15,577 bases of DNA from Clostridia bacterium (GTDB taxonomy: Bacteria; Bacillota; Clostridia; TANB77; CAG-465): contig CAAHEI010000040.1 of the NCBI GenBank assembly GCA_900772475.1, positions 1 to 15,577 on the forward strand. The letters run 5' to 3'. The position numbers and the translations under genes were made by a program. Shown in pieces: positions 1 through 6,938 of the stretch. The notes under the pieces were generated by a model. It saw only the letters and a program-made list of their open reading frames with translations. It had not been told where the DNA came from and made no database searches. How positions within the stretch are numbered: the first letter of the stretch is position 1; every line of letters begins with the position of its first letter.

Positions 1-140
1 ATTGATAAAGCTTGATAGAGATTGATAAAGCTTGATAGAGATTGATAAAGCTTGATAGAGTTTGATAGAGCTTGATAGGGTTTGATAAAGCTTGATAGGG
101 TTTGATAAAGCTTGATAAAGTTTGATAAAGCTTGATAATA
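1..140. repeat. Tandem array of 14 ten-bp units (consensus NTTGATARRG)
   Basis: Fourteen head-to-tail 10-bp units run from the first base of the window to about 140. The first base of each unit is A, C or T, and the unit tail is AAG, GAG or GGG; the last unit decays to ATA. In the first 60 bp two unit types alternate strictly, giving a 20-bp higher-order period. Every unit carries TGA on the plus strand, and because 10 is not a multiple of 3 all plus frames are closed, so the array is not coding in that direction. On the minus strand all frames are open, but no start or ribosome binding site leads into it. The array may continue upstream of the window. Function unknown. Confidence 0.9.
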
Positions 141-146
141 ATAATT

Positions 147-193
147 AAAAGCTAATTATGCTCAGATAAATTATAGAGCATAGTTGGCTTTTT
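147..193 (+). terminator. Plus-strand terminator of an unseen upstream gene
   Basis: An imperfect inverted repeat pairs 147-163 with 176-193 around a 12-nt loop, and the right arm runs into a T tract. Two of the stem positions are G:U pairs if read on the plus strand, but would be A:C mismatches on the minus strand. This argues for transcription from left to right. The terminator therefore belongs to a gene upstream of the window, and the repeat array at 1-140 would lie in that gene's 3' untranslated RNA. Confidence 0.75.
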
Positions 194-239
194 CTAATTA
201 TAACTTATATCAATAATAGAAAGTTTTTTAATTTTTTTG

Positions 240-270
240 TGCATATTGTATGCATATTGCGTACATATTT
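240..270. repeat. Three direct repeats of a TGCATATTG-like 9-mer, 11-bp period
   Basis: Two exact 9-mers TGCATATTG (240-248 and 251-259) are followed by a degenerate third copy TACATATTT (262-270), each separated by 2 bp. The roughly one-helical-turn spacing would suit side-by-side binding of a protein, but nothing nearby shows a promoter that it would control. It could also be chance in AT-rich DNA. Confidence 0.4.
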
Positions 271-357
271 CTAAAAAAATAAATGAAATATAAAAATAAA
301 AAATGTTAATATTTCAAGCTTTTTAGCTTATCGATAAAAAAGCTATAAAAGCACAAG

Positions 358-389
358 AAAAAACCTCGGAAGTATTGAAACTTCTGAGG
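358..389 (-). terminator. Terminator of the rplM-rpsI operon
   Basis: A 10-bp stem (364-373 with 380-389, one G/T pair) encloses a 6-nt loop. Read on the minus strand it is followed by a run of six T. It lies 27 bp past the rpsI stop codon, as expected for an intrinsic terminator ending the ribosomal operon. Confidence 0.88.
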
Positions 390-416
390 CTTTTGATATT
401 CTGTATAAAAAGCTTC

Positions 417-812
417 TTATCTTTTTGAAAATTGTGGTGCTTTTCTTGCTTTTTTAAGACCGTATTTTCTTCTTTCTTTAACTCTTGAATCTCTTGTAAG
501 TAATCCATTTCTTTTTAATGTAGTACGAACTTCTGGATCAGTTGTTGCAAGTGCTTTAGCAATACCATGAGCAATAGCTCCGGCTTGACCTGCAAATCCA
601 CCACCATGAACGTTAGCTTCGACATCATATTTTTCAATCATATCTACTACTTTAAAAGGTTTTAATACAATAGCTTTTAATGTATCAAGAGTATAAACTT
701 CATTCATATCTTTTCCATTTACTGTTATTTTACCAGTTCCAGGAATTATATTTACTCTAGCAATAGATGATTTTCTTTTTCCTGTTGCGTATATATATTC
801 TTTTTTTGACAT
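417..812 (-). CDS. rpsI: 30S ribosomal protein S9 (uS9)
   Basis: This 131-residue protein is ribosomal protein S9, a 30S head component whose C-terminal tail reaches the P-site tRNA. The sequence shows the family hallmarks: an N-terminal YATGKRKSSIARV segment (about residues 8-20), the glycine-rich NVHGGGFAGQAGAI region (about 68-81), the GLLTRDSRVKERRKYGLKKA segment, and the invariant C-terminal SKR. Length matches the bacterial family. The ATG at 812 is preceded by AGGAGG at good spacing. It lies 15 bp downstream of rplM on the same strand, the near-universal bacterial L13-S9 gene pair, and is followed by a clear terminator. It is presumably transcribed only from the rplM promoter. Identification is secure. 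Confidence 0.98.
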   Translation of the reverse strand: MSKKEYIYATGKRKSSIARVNIIPGTGKITVNGKDMNEVYTLDTLKAIVLKPFKVVDMIEKYDVEANVHGGGFAGQAGAIAHGIAKALATTDPEVRTTLKRNGLLTRDSRVKERRKYGLKKARKAPQFSKR

Positions 813-827
813 TTTTATATCCTCCTA

Positions 828-1262
828 CTAAAATTCCCATATTTCAGGTTTTTGAGCTTGATTATTATGCTCGCTACCTTTATATATTTTTAATTTTGTT
901 ATCATTGATCTACCAAGACTATTTTTTGGAAGCATTCCTTTAACTGCTAAAGTTAATGCTTTATCAGAACTTTTTGCCATTAAGTCTTTGTAATTAATTT
1001 CTTTAAGACCTGTCATATATCCTGAATGATGTCTATAGTATTTATCATTTAATTTATTTCCTGTTAAAACAATTTTATCAGAGTTTATAACAATTACAAA
1101 ATCTCCACAATCCATATGTGTTGAATAAGTTGGTTTATGTTTTCCTTTTAATAATCTTGCAACTTCTGTAGCTACTCTTCCAAGAGGTTTATCAGCTGCG
1201 TCAATTACATACCATTTTCTTTCTATTTCTTTAGCTTTTACGCTATGTGTAGTATTATTCAT
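828..1262 (-). CDS. rplM: 50S ribosomal protein L13 (uL13)
   Basis: This 144-residue protein is ribosomal protein L13, an early-assembling 50S protein. Recognisable segments are WYVIDAADKPLGRVATEVA (about residues 17-35), the GDFVIVINSDKIVLTGNK core (about 53-70), the YRHHSGYMTGLK segment (about 76-87) and MLPKNSLGRSMITKLKIYKG (about 110-129). Length is typical of bacterial L13. The ATG at 1262 follows AGGAGG with a suitable spacer. It is the first gene of the rplM-rpsI operon, with a consensus sigma-A promoter and a roughly 75-nt leader upstream that may carry autoregulatory structure. Identification is secure. Confidence 0.98.
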   Translation of the reverse strand: MNNTTHSVKAKEIERKWYVIDAADKPLGRVATEVARLLKGKHKPTYSTHMDCGDFVIVINSDKIVLTGNKLNDKYYRHHSGYMTGLKEINYKDLMAKSSDKALTLAVKGMLPKNSLGRSMITKLKIYKGSEHNNQAQKPEIWEF

Positions 1263-1337
1263 TTCGAATTTCCTCCTAAATTAATTTTAATAATAAGTTT
1301 AACTTTCCGGGGTTTAGTCTCACCTATTACATGATAC
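1263..1337 (-). promoter_or_regulatory. 5' leader of rplM, possible L13 leader element
   Basis: About 75 nt separate the expected transcription start (near 1337) from the rplM ATG. It contains a GC-richer block (minus-strand GGTGAGACTAAACCCCGG, about 1306-1323) that stands out in the AT-rich surroundings and suggests conserved RNA structure. Firmicute rplM genes commonly carry a structured L13 leader thought to bind the protein for autoregulation. I assign this from position and appearance only; no covariance model was run. Confidence 0.45.
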
Positions 1338-1343
1338 CTATAT

Positions 1344-1372
1344 ATTATACATAAAAGAATATTAAATGTCAA
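1344..1372 (-). promoter_or_regulatory. Consensus sigma-A promoter for rplM-rpsI
   Basis: On the minus strand a perfect TTGACA (1367-1372) and a perfect TATAAT (1344-1349) are separated by exactly 17 bp. This is a full match to the housekeeping consensus, fitting for a highly expressed ribosomal operon. Confidence 0.92.
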
Positions 1373-1437
1373 CAAATTATGTAAAAAAATTGAAAATATA
1401 AGGAATATAAATAAGTTAAAAATGAGGAAATAAAGTA

Positions 1438-1466
1438 TTGAAAAAAGATTATATTTATAGTATTAT
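1438..1466 (+). promoter_or_regulatory. Probable sigma-A promoter for the HD/EAL gene
   Basis: TTGAAA (1438-1443) and TATTAT (1461-1466) lie 17 bp apart, about 35 bp upstream of the start codon. It is weaker than the other promoters in the window and sits in very AT-rich DNA, so chance occurrence is possible. It would drive transcription divergently from rplM. Confidence 0.5.
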
Positions 1467-1501
1467 TATAAATAATAATAGAATAAGAGAGGATTGATAA
1501 A

Positions 1502-3103
1502 ATGGATGAATTTGAATTCATGAATACAGATAATATAGCTAAAGATTTAATGGATATTAAGGAAACTGCTAGAATAAAGAAGATAATTTCACAATTATAT
1601 ATGTATGATAATGATATAAAACAAATTACAAATATATATACTAACATTTTGCTTGAGGATAATGTTTGCTTTATTTTGACAAAAATAAGTCAAGATAAAA
1701 TATTTTTAAAGCATTTTCCTGAATTTTATGAAAAAAATGAATTTGGAGAAAATGTTATAAATTGTCAACAAAATTCAGAATATCATAAATATGGAGTATT
1801 TAAGCATATACTACATACTGTTGAAACAGTGGGAACATCACAACAAATACCACTTGGAGATTGGCAACTTAAACTCTTAAAATGGACAATGTTACTTCAT
1901 GATATAGGTAAACCTTATGTAAAGAAAATTAATGAAGATGGTACAGATAGCTTTGCAGGACATGATGATAAATCAGTTGAACTTGCAACTGGAATATTAG
2001 ATAGATTTTACTTTACAGAAGAGGAAAAGAAAATAATTTTAACATTAATAAAATATCATGACAGATTTTTAAATGAGGGAGAAATTACTTATGATAATAT
2101 GAAATTTTTAGCATCAGAATTGAATAATAGCAGAGAACTTTTCTATTTACTTCTTGAAGTAAAAAATGCAGATGCTATGGCAAAAAATGTTGATGTATAC
2201 AATAAATATAAACTTGTTAAATCAAAATATTTAGAGTTTATAAATTCATTCTTTTCATACAATAATTCAGCAAAGAAAAATATGGATAGTAATACAGAGG
2301 AGGACTCAACTGGTTTTAACGGTGAAAAAGTAACTACTGCTGAGCTTGATAGAATTGTAGAAAATATTGTTTCTAAAAAAAATATTATCTCAATATATCA
2401 GCCAATTATAGATATTGTTAAGAAAAAGGTTATGGGATATGAGGTATTAACAAAAATAAAGTCTTCTAAAAATATTAATATGTTAGATGTGTTTAACCAT
2501 GCAAAAGATATTGAACTTTATGATAAAGTTCAACAAACTTTACTTGTTGATAGAATGGAGAGCTTTTTAGAAATTTCAAATAAGGAATCTGATTGTATTT
2601 TTATTATTTCAGATTTAACAAGTTATTCAAAATATATAAATAAACCTAGAATATATGAACTTATGTCTAAACAAAAGGTGGTTATTAAATTTATAAATTA
2701 TGAAAAAAAGGATATTGCTTTTGTTCAAGAATTAATTAATACTATCCATAAGAATAAAGGATATGTAGCTTTGAATAATTTTGGTATAGGCTCTTTAAAA
2801 ATTGATGACTTAAGCCTTTTAAATGTTGACTATGTTGTACCAGATATATCACTTTTAAAAGATATAGAAGAGAATGTTGAAAAGCAAAAATTTCTTTCAG
2901 AGTTGATAACTTATTCTATATCATCTGGAACTAAATTAATAATTCCTGGAATAAATACTGAACAATCATTATATATGGTAAAAAAGATGGGTGCAAAATA
3001 TGTTCAAGGAGATTATTTGTGCAAAGCAAATGAGGGAATAAGTATGTTAAATGAAAAATTGAATGAATTATTGGATTCATCTGCTAATGAGGAAATATTA
3101 TAA
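1502..3103 (+). CDS. HD-domain protein with C-terminal degenerate EAL domain
   Basis: This 533-residue protein has no signal peptide or membrane segment and should be cytoplasmic. Residues about 95-250 form an HD metal-dependent phosphohydrolase domain: H102 and H105, the H133-D134 pair in LLHDIGKP, GH 153-154, H186-D187 and D224. The pattern resembles the HD domain of CCA-adding enzymes. After a polar linker (about 252-275), residues 290-520 show an EAL fold. E314 remains in the EVL motif, but the DDFG motif is NNFG (425-428), the KID-type lysine is missing in DYVVPDIS (443-450), and EGVE is replaced by PGIN (482-485). The QG of the last motif (502-503) is kept. Active c-di-GMP cleavage is therefore unlikely, and a binding or scaffolding role is an inference. 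The ribosome binding site is GAGAGG; the gene stands alone between rplM and recA. The substrate of the HD domain is unknown. Confidence 0.75.
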   Translation: MDEFEFMNTDNIAKDLMDIKETARIKKIISQLYMYDNDIKQITNIYTNILLEDNVCFILTKISQDKIFLKHFPEFYEKNEFGENVINCQQNSEYHKYGVFKHILHTVETVGTSQQIPLGDWQLKLLKWTMLLHDIGKPYVKKINEDGTDSFAGHDDKSVELATGILDRFYFTEEEKKIILTLIKYHDRFLNEGEITYDNMKFLASELNNSRELFYLLLEVKNADAMAKNVDVYNKYKLVKSKYLEFINSFFSYNNSAKKNMDSNTEEDSTGFNGEKVTTAELDRIVENIVSKKNIISIYQPIIDIVKKKVMGYEVLTKIKSSKNINMLDVFNHAKDIELYDKVQQTLLVDRMESFLEISNKESDCIFIISDLTSYSKYINKPRIYELMSKQKVVIKFINYEKKDIAFVQELINTIHKNKGYVALNNFGIGSLKIDDLSLLNVDYVVPDISLLKDIEENVEKQKFLSELITYSISSGTKLIIPGINTEQSLYMVKKMGAKYVQGDYLCKANEGISMLNEKLNELLDSSANEEIL

Positions 3104-3119
3104 AATTTAATAAATATTA

Positions 3120-3148
3120 TTGACAAAGTACCTTTCAAGTGATATAAT
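3120..3148 (+). promoter_or_regulatory. Consensus sigma-A promoter for recA
   Basis: A perfect TTGACA (3120-3125) and a perfect TATAAT (3143-3148) are 17 bp apart, placing the start site near 3155. The -35 lies 16 bp after the upstream stop codon, and I see no terminator between them, so some readthrough from the HD/EAL gene is possible. Confidence 0.9.
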
Positions 3149-3154
3149 CAATTA

Positions 3155-3168
3155 AGAACAAATGTTTA
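3155..3168 (+). promoter_or_regulatory. Probable LexA (SOS) box at recA
   Basis: AGAACAAATGTTTA (3155-3168) matches 12 of 14 positions of the Gram-positive LexA consensus CGAACRNRYGTTYC; only the two outermost bases differ. It covers the predicted transcription start of recA, just after the -10 box, where a bound repressor would block transcription. recA is a classical LexA target, so motif and context agree. Confidence 0.75.
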
Positions 3169-3193
3169 CAATAATTTATTAGGAGGAAGAAAT

Positions 3194-4237
3194 ATGATAT
3201 CAGAAGAAAGAAAAAAAGCATTAGATATAGCAATGGCACAAATTGAAAAGAATTTTGGAAAGGGTTCTGTAATGAAACTCGGTGAATTAAGCAGTGTAAA
3301 TGTTGATGTAATACCAACAGGTGCACTTAGTTTAGATATAGCTTTGGGAGTTGGAGGTTTTCCAAGAGGAAGAGTTATTGAAATATATGGACCTGAATCT
3401 TCAGGAAAAACAACTGTTGCACTTCATGCAATAGCGGAAGCCCAAAAGCAAGGTGGAATAGCAGCATTTATTGATGCTGAACATGCTTTAGATCCTGTAT
3501 ATGCAAGAAATTTAGGAGTTGATGTTGATAATTTAATTGTTGCTCAACCAGATACAGGAGAACAGGCTTTGGAAATTACGGAACAGTTAATTAGAAGTGG
3601 TGCAGTGGATATTGTAACAATTGATTCTGTTGCAGCACTTGTTCCAAAAGCAGAAATAGATGGCGAAATGGGAGATTCTCATGTTGGGCTTCAAGCAAGA
3701 CTTATGTCCCAAGCATTAAGAAAACTTACAGGTGTTCTTAATAAATCTAAAACAGTTGCAATATTTATAAACCAATTACGTGAAAAGGTTGGTATTATGT
3801 TTGGAAATCCAGAAACAACCCCTGGAGGAAGAGCTTTAAAATTTTATTCATCAGTAAGGCTTGAGGTAAGAAAACAAGAAGCTATAAAACAAAATGGAGA
3901 ATTTAAAGGAAATAGGACTAAAGTAAAAGTTGTTAAAAATAAAGTCGCACCACCATTTAGAGAAGCAGAATTTGATATAATTTATGGGGAAGGAATTTCA
4001 AATGAAGGATGTGTTTTAGATACAGCAGCTGATCTTAATATTGTCGATAAAAGTGGAGCTTGGTATGCGTATAATGGTGAAAAAATAGGTCAAGGAAGAG
4101 AAAATGCAAAGCAATATTTTAAAGACCATCCTGAGGTTATGAGAGAAATAGAAGAAAAAGTTAAAACTAACTTTAATTTAGCTTTTGAAAATAGCATGGG
4201 TAAAGAAGTAGATGGGAAAAAAGATAATGAGGAATAG
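3194..4237 (+). CDS. recA: Recombinase RecA
   Basis: This 347-residue protein is RecA, the ATP-dependent strand-exchange protein that also triggers LexA self-cleavage. Walker A is GPESSGKT (residues 66-73), Walker B is VTIDS (about 141-145), and the L2 DNA-binding loop with NQLREKVGIMFGNPETTPGG spans about 193-212. The acidic C-terminal tail ends in KKDNEE. The length is normal, and no intein or insertion interrupts it. ATG at 3194 is preceded by AGGAGG. It follows a consensus promoter overlapped by a LexA-like box, so SOS induction is likely. The recX start codon lies 2 bp past its stop, implying coupled translation of RecA with its modulator. Identification is secure. Confidence 0.99.
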   Translation: MISEERKKALDIAMAQIEKNFGKGSVMKLGELSSVNVDVIPTGALSLDIALGVGGFPRGRVIEIYGPESSGKTTVALHAIAEAQKQGGIAAFIDAEHALDPVYARNLGVDVDNLIVAQPDTGEQALEITEQLIRSGAVDIVTIDSVAALVPKAEIDGEMGDSHVGLQARLMSQALRKLTGVLNKSKTVAIFINQLREKVGIMFGNPETTPGGRALKFYSSVRLEVRKQEAIKQNGEFKGNRTKVKVVKNKVAPPFREAEFDIIYGEGISNEGCVLDTAADLNIVDKSGAWYAYNGEKIGQGRENAKQYFKDHPEVMREIEEKVKTNFNLAFENSMGKEVDGKKDNEE

Positions 4238-4239
4238 TA

Positions 4240-4665
4240 ATGGAATATGAAAATGCAAAACAAAAAGCAATAAAGTATATAGGGATTTCAAAAAAAACTG
4301 TATATGAGGTAAATCAAAAATTAAGTGGATTAGGATATAACCAAGATATAATAGATGAGGTTATATCCTATCTTTTGAATATTGGATATCTTGATGATAT
4401 TGATTATACAAATTCATATATTAAACAATCAATAAGAATGCATAAGTACTCAATATTGGAAATAACACAAAAACTATTGCAAAAAGGAATAAAAAAAGAT
4501 ATAATTGAAGAAAAAATTCATAGCCTTAAAGAATCTGGATATGATAGAGAATTATTTCAAAGATTATTAAAAACAAAGTGTAAAAATATGGAGCCTTTGA
4601 AGAGAAAACAATATATGTATAGAAGAGGAATTAGAGAATATGAGGAGGTGCAAAATGAAAATTAA
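4240..4665 (+). CDS. recX: Regulatory protein RecX
   Basis: RecX binds RecA filaments and limits or modulates recombinase activity. This 141-residue protein is at the short end of the family. Visible family features are the N-terminal AKQKAIKYIGISKKT helix region, the GYLDDIDYTNSYI motif (about residues 49-61) and a C-terminal YRRGI segment (about 127-131) resembling the RRGF motif of RecX repeats. The composition is helical and strongly charged, as expected for tandem three-helix modules. The start lies 2 bp after recA, with AGGA 6 bp upstream inside the recA end. The 3' end overlaps the deoD start by 11 bp. Its position directly after recA strongly supports the assignment. Confidence 0.88.
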   Translation: MEYENAKQKAIKYIGISKKTVYEVNQKLSGLGYNQDIIDEVISYLLNIGYLDDIDYTNSYIKQSIRMHKYSILEITQKLLQKGIKKDIIEEKIHSLKESGYDRELFQRLLKTKCKNMEPLKRKQYMYRRGIREYEEVQNEN

Positions 4666-5404
4666 AGTTCCAACAGTTCATAATGAAGCAAAAATTAACG
4701 AAATTTCTAAAACTGTTATAATGCCTGGAGATCCATTAAGAGCTAAATATATTGCAGATAATTATTTAGAAAATGTACATTGCTATAATAAGATAAGAAA
4801 TATGTTTGGTTTTACTGGCATATACAAAGGGAAAAAAGTATCCGTTCAGGGAAGTGGTATGGGTGTACCATCAATGGGAATATATTCTATGGAGCTTTTT
4901 GCAGGGTATGATGTTGAAAATATAATTAGAATAGGTAGTGCAGGTTCACTTGCTAATGAAGATGCAAGTGATATAACAAATAGTGTACAATTAAGAAATA
5001 TAGTTGTTGCTGAGAATATAGATACAGATTCAAACTATTTGGTTTCTAATGGAATTGAAGACGCAGTTTATCAAGAATGTTCAAAAATATTATTAGATAG
5101 ATTACAAATGATTGATAAAAAAAATAACTTTGGCCTTAAATATGGAAAGATATTTACATCTGATGTCTTTTATAAAGCTAAGGAAGAATTAGTAAAATTA
5201 TCAAAGGGGAAAATACTTGGAGTTGAAATGGAGACCTTGGCTCTTTATGCAAATGCAAAATTAAGCAACAAAAATGCAATAGCTTTATATACTATTTCAG
5301 ATGATCCAATAACAGGAGCAAGCATATCATCAATTGAAAGAGAAAAAGGACTTGATAAGATGATAAAGATAGCTTTAGAGCTTGCATACGAATGTGAAAA
5401 TTAG
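4655..5404 (+). CDS. deoD: Purine-nucleoside phosphorylase, DeoD type
   Basis: DeoD splits purine nucleosides with phosphate into free base and ribose-1-phosphate (nucleoside salvage, cytoplasmic hexamer). In this 249-residue form the phosphate-binding MPGDPLRA is at residues 23-30, RIGSAGSL near 92-99, the nucleoside-binding GVEMET near 190-195, and the catalytic Asp in the following SDDP motif, with the ER pair further on matching the catalytic-Arg region of the E. coli enzyme. I chose ATG at 4655 because GGAGG lies just ahead of it; an in-frame ATG at 4640 would place that site inside the gene. It overlaps recX by 11 bp. A purine salvage enzyme within a recA operon is unusual; the pairing may be only transcriptional. 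Confidence 0.9.
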   Translation: MKIKVPTVHNEAKINEISKTVIMPGDPLRAKYIADNYLENVHCYNKIRNMFGFTGIYKGKKVSVQGSGMGVPSMGIYSMELFAGYDVENIIRIGSAGSLANEDASDITNSVQLRNIVVAENIDTDSNYLVSNGIEDAVYQECSKILLDRLQMIDKKNNFGLKYGKIFTSDVFYKAKEELVKLSKGKILGVEMETLALYANAKLSNKNAIALYTISDDPITGASISSIEREKGLDKMIKIALELAYECEN

Positions 5405-5413
5405 GAGAACAAA

Positions 5414-6211
5414 ATGCAGAAAATATTGAATAAAAGTACAGAAAAGTATAATTTTGTTATTAATAATTTTGAGGGCCCTTTAGATTTATTACTCTTTTTA
5501 ATAACAAAAAATAAAATGAATATTTTTGATATTTCTTTAAGTGAGCTTACGGATAAATATATAGATTATTTACACGATATGACTGAAAAAAATATTGATG
5601 TTGCAAGTTCATTTGTTGTAATGGCTTCTACACTTCTTGATATAAAAGCAAGAAAGCTTCTTCCAGAACTTGAACCAGAGGAAGATGAAGAAGAACATAT
5701 ATCAGAAGAAGAAATGATAAATAAAATAATAAAATATAAAAAGTATAAAGAAGTGTCTGGAATTATAAATGAAATGTATTTAAAAAATTTTGGATCGTTT
5801 TCTAAACCATTTGAGAGAATAAAATATAAAGGTGAAACAAAGTATACCGGTGAAAAACTTTGTAAAAACAGATTATGTAACATCTACATAGATGTTATTA
5901 TCAGGAATAAAAATAAAGTAAATAAAAAGGCAAGGGAAATTGAAAAACTTGCAATTTATGAAAAAGTGACAGTTCAAGATAAGGTAAAACAAATAGTTAA
6001 CTATTTAGATACAAATGAAAATATGATTTTTAATAATGTGTTTAGTCCTGAAAATTGTAGTAACATTGAGGTTGCAACTGCCTTTTTAGGCATGCTTGAA
6101 CTTAGTAAATTGAAAGAAGTTTCATTAAGCCAAGATTATTTATTTTCAGATATTAATATATCAAAGTCTGAACAGTTTGGTAAAATTGACTTATCAAAAA
6201 TTGTTGATTAA
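5414..6211 (+). CDS. scpA: Segregation and condensation protein A (ScpA, kleisin)
   Basis: ScpA is the kleisin of the bacterial SMC condensin; it bridges the SMC head domains and carries the ScpB dimer. The 265-residue protein shows the N-terminal kleisin signature FEGPLDLLLFLI (about residues 19-30), a long helix with SSFVVMASTLLDIKARKLLP (about 65-84), an acidic linker (about 85-100), and a C-terminal winged-helix region with ATAFLGMLELSKLKEVSLSQ (about 222-241). ATG at 5414 follows AGGAGA that overlaps the deoD stop. It is the last gene of the recA-recX-deoD-scpA group. ScpB, which often lies next to scpA, is not found here and must be encoded elsewhere if present. No clear terminator follows. 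Confidence 0.95.
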   Translation: MQKILNKSTEKYNFVINNFEGPLDLLLFLITKNKMNIFDISLSELTDKYIDYLHDMTEKNIDVASSFVVMASTLLDIKARKLLPELEPEEDEEEHISEEEMINKIIKYKKYKEVSGIINEMYLKNFGSFSKPFERIKYKGETKYTGEKLCKNRLCNIYIDVIIRNKNKVNKKAREIEKLAIYEKVTVQDKVKQIVNYLDTNENMIFNNVFSPENCSNIEVATAFLGMLELSKLKEVSLSQDYLFSDINISKSEQFGKIDLSKIVD

Positions 6212-6252
6212 AAAGTAATTTTCTTTAAAAATATAAAATATTCTTTGAAATG

Positions 6253-6281
6253 TTGAATAATATAAACACATATGTTAAAAT
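6253..6281 (+). promoter_or_regulatory. Probable sigma-A promoter for frr-cdsA-rseP
   Basis: TTGAAT (6253-6258) and TAAAAT (6276-6281) are 17 bp apart in the 160-bp gap between scpA and frr. The match is moderate. Nothing else but AT-rich DNA is visible in this gap. Confidence 0.5.
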
Positions 6282-6371
6282 GTATTAGAAGTTTTAGCTA
6301 ATCATATATAAATATGGGAAAATGTGCTATTGATTCAATATTATATGTAATAATGTATTTAGGAGGTTAGT

Positions 6372-6920
6372 ATGGGATACGATTATATAGAAGAAAAAAT
6401 GGAAAAGGTAATTGAGCACCTTGATGAAGAGTTAAGTCTTATAAGAGCTGGAAGAGCTAATCCTGCAATACTTAATAAGGTACAGGTTGAATATTATGGA
6501 ACAATGAGTCCTATAAATCAAGTTGCAACAATTTCTGTGCCAGAAGCTAGACAAATCTTAGTTACACCATGGGATAGAAGTATGGTATCAGCATGTGAAA
6601 AAGCAATAAATGTTGCAGAATTAGGAGTAAACCCTATAAATGATGGAAATTCATTACGTTTAATGTTGCCTGAGCTAAATGAAGAAAGAAGAAAACAATT
6701 GGTTAAACAAACAAAAACATTAGGTGAAGAATCAAAAGTAGCAATCAGGAATATTCGTAGAGATGCAATTGATGAATGTAAAAAAATGCAAAAAAATTCA
6801 GAAATAACAGAAGATGACCTGAAATCAAATGAACAAGATATTCAGAAAATTACAGATAAATATACAGATATAGTTGATAATAGATTAGATGAAAAAGAAA
6901 AAGAAATAATGGAAATTTAG
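6372..6920 (+). CDS. frr: Ribosome recycling factor
   Basis: RRF works with EF-G to split post-termination ribosomes. This 182-residue protein has the typical length. Diagnostic segments are the N-terminal helix ending in LIRAGRANPAIL (about residues 23-34), VEYYGTMSPINQVATISVPEAR (about 39-60), the LRLMLPELNEERRKQLVK region (about 96-113) and the C-terminal coiled-coil helix bundle. The ATG at 6372 has AGGAGG upstream. In most Firmicutes frr follows pyrH, but here scpA lies upstream instead. cdsA follows after 18 bp, so the two are probably cotranscribed. Identification is secure. Confidence 0.98.
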   Translation: MGYDYIEEKMEKVIEHLDEELSLIRAGRANPAILNKVQVEYYGTMSPINQVATISVPEARQILVTPWDRSMVSACEKAINVAELGVNPINDGNSLRLMLPELNEERRKQLVKQTKTLGEESKVAIRNIRRDAIDECKKMQKNSEITEDDLKSNEQDIQKITDKYTDIVDNRLDEKEKEIMEI

Positions 6921-6938
6921 AAGTGGAAGGTTGATTTT

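Noticed and set aside
1..140. CRISPR array
   Set aside because: The units are 10 bp and directly abutting, with no unique spacers; this is a simple tandem repeat.
1..140. Minus-strand coding frame through the repeat array
   Set aside because: All minus frames are open only because the unit has no stop codon. No start codon with a ribosome binding site leads in, and the rpsI terminator lies ahead.
317..344. Palindromic segment AGCTTTTT...AAAAAGCT as another terminator
   Set aside because: The stem is almost all A:T and lacks a T tract after it on either strand, and the operon already ends with the hairpin at 364-389.
323..508. 61-residue minus-strand frame overlapping the rpsI end
   Set aside because: It overlaps rpsI in another frame, runs through the operon terminator and has no ribosome binding site.
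1263..1337. Metabolite riboswitch ahead of rplM
   Set aside because: The leader is only about 75 nt and precedes a ribosomal protein gene; an L13-type autoregulatory leader is the better explanation.
1369..1647. 92-residue minus-strand frame
   Set aside because: It is an AT-driven hydrophobic shadow that crosses the rplM and HD/EAL promoters and the start of the HD/EAL gene.
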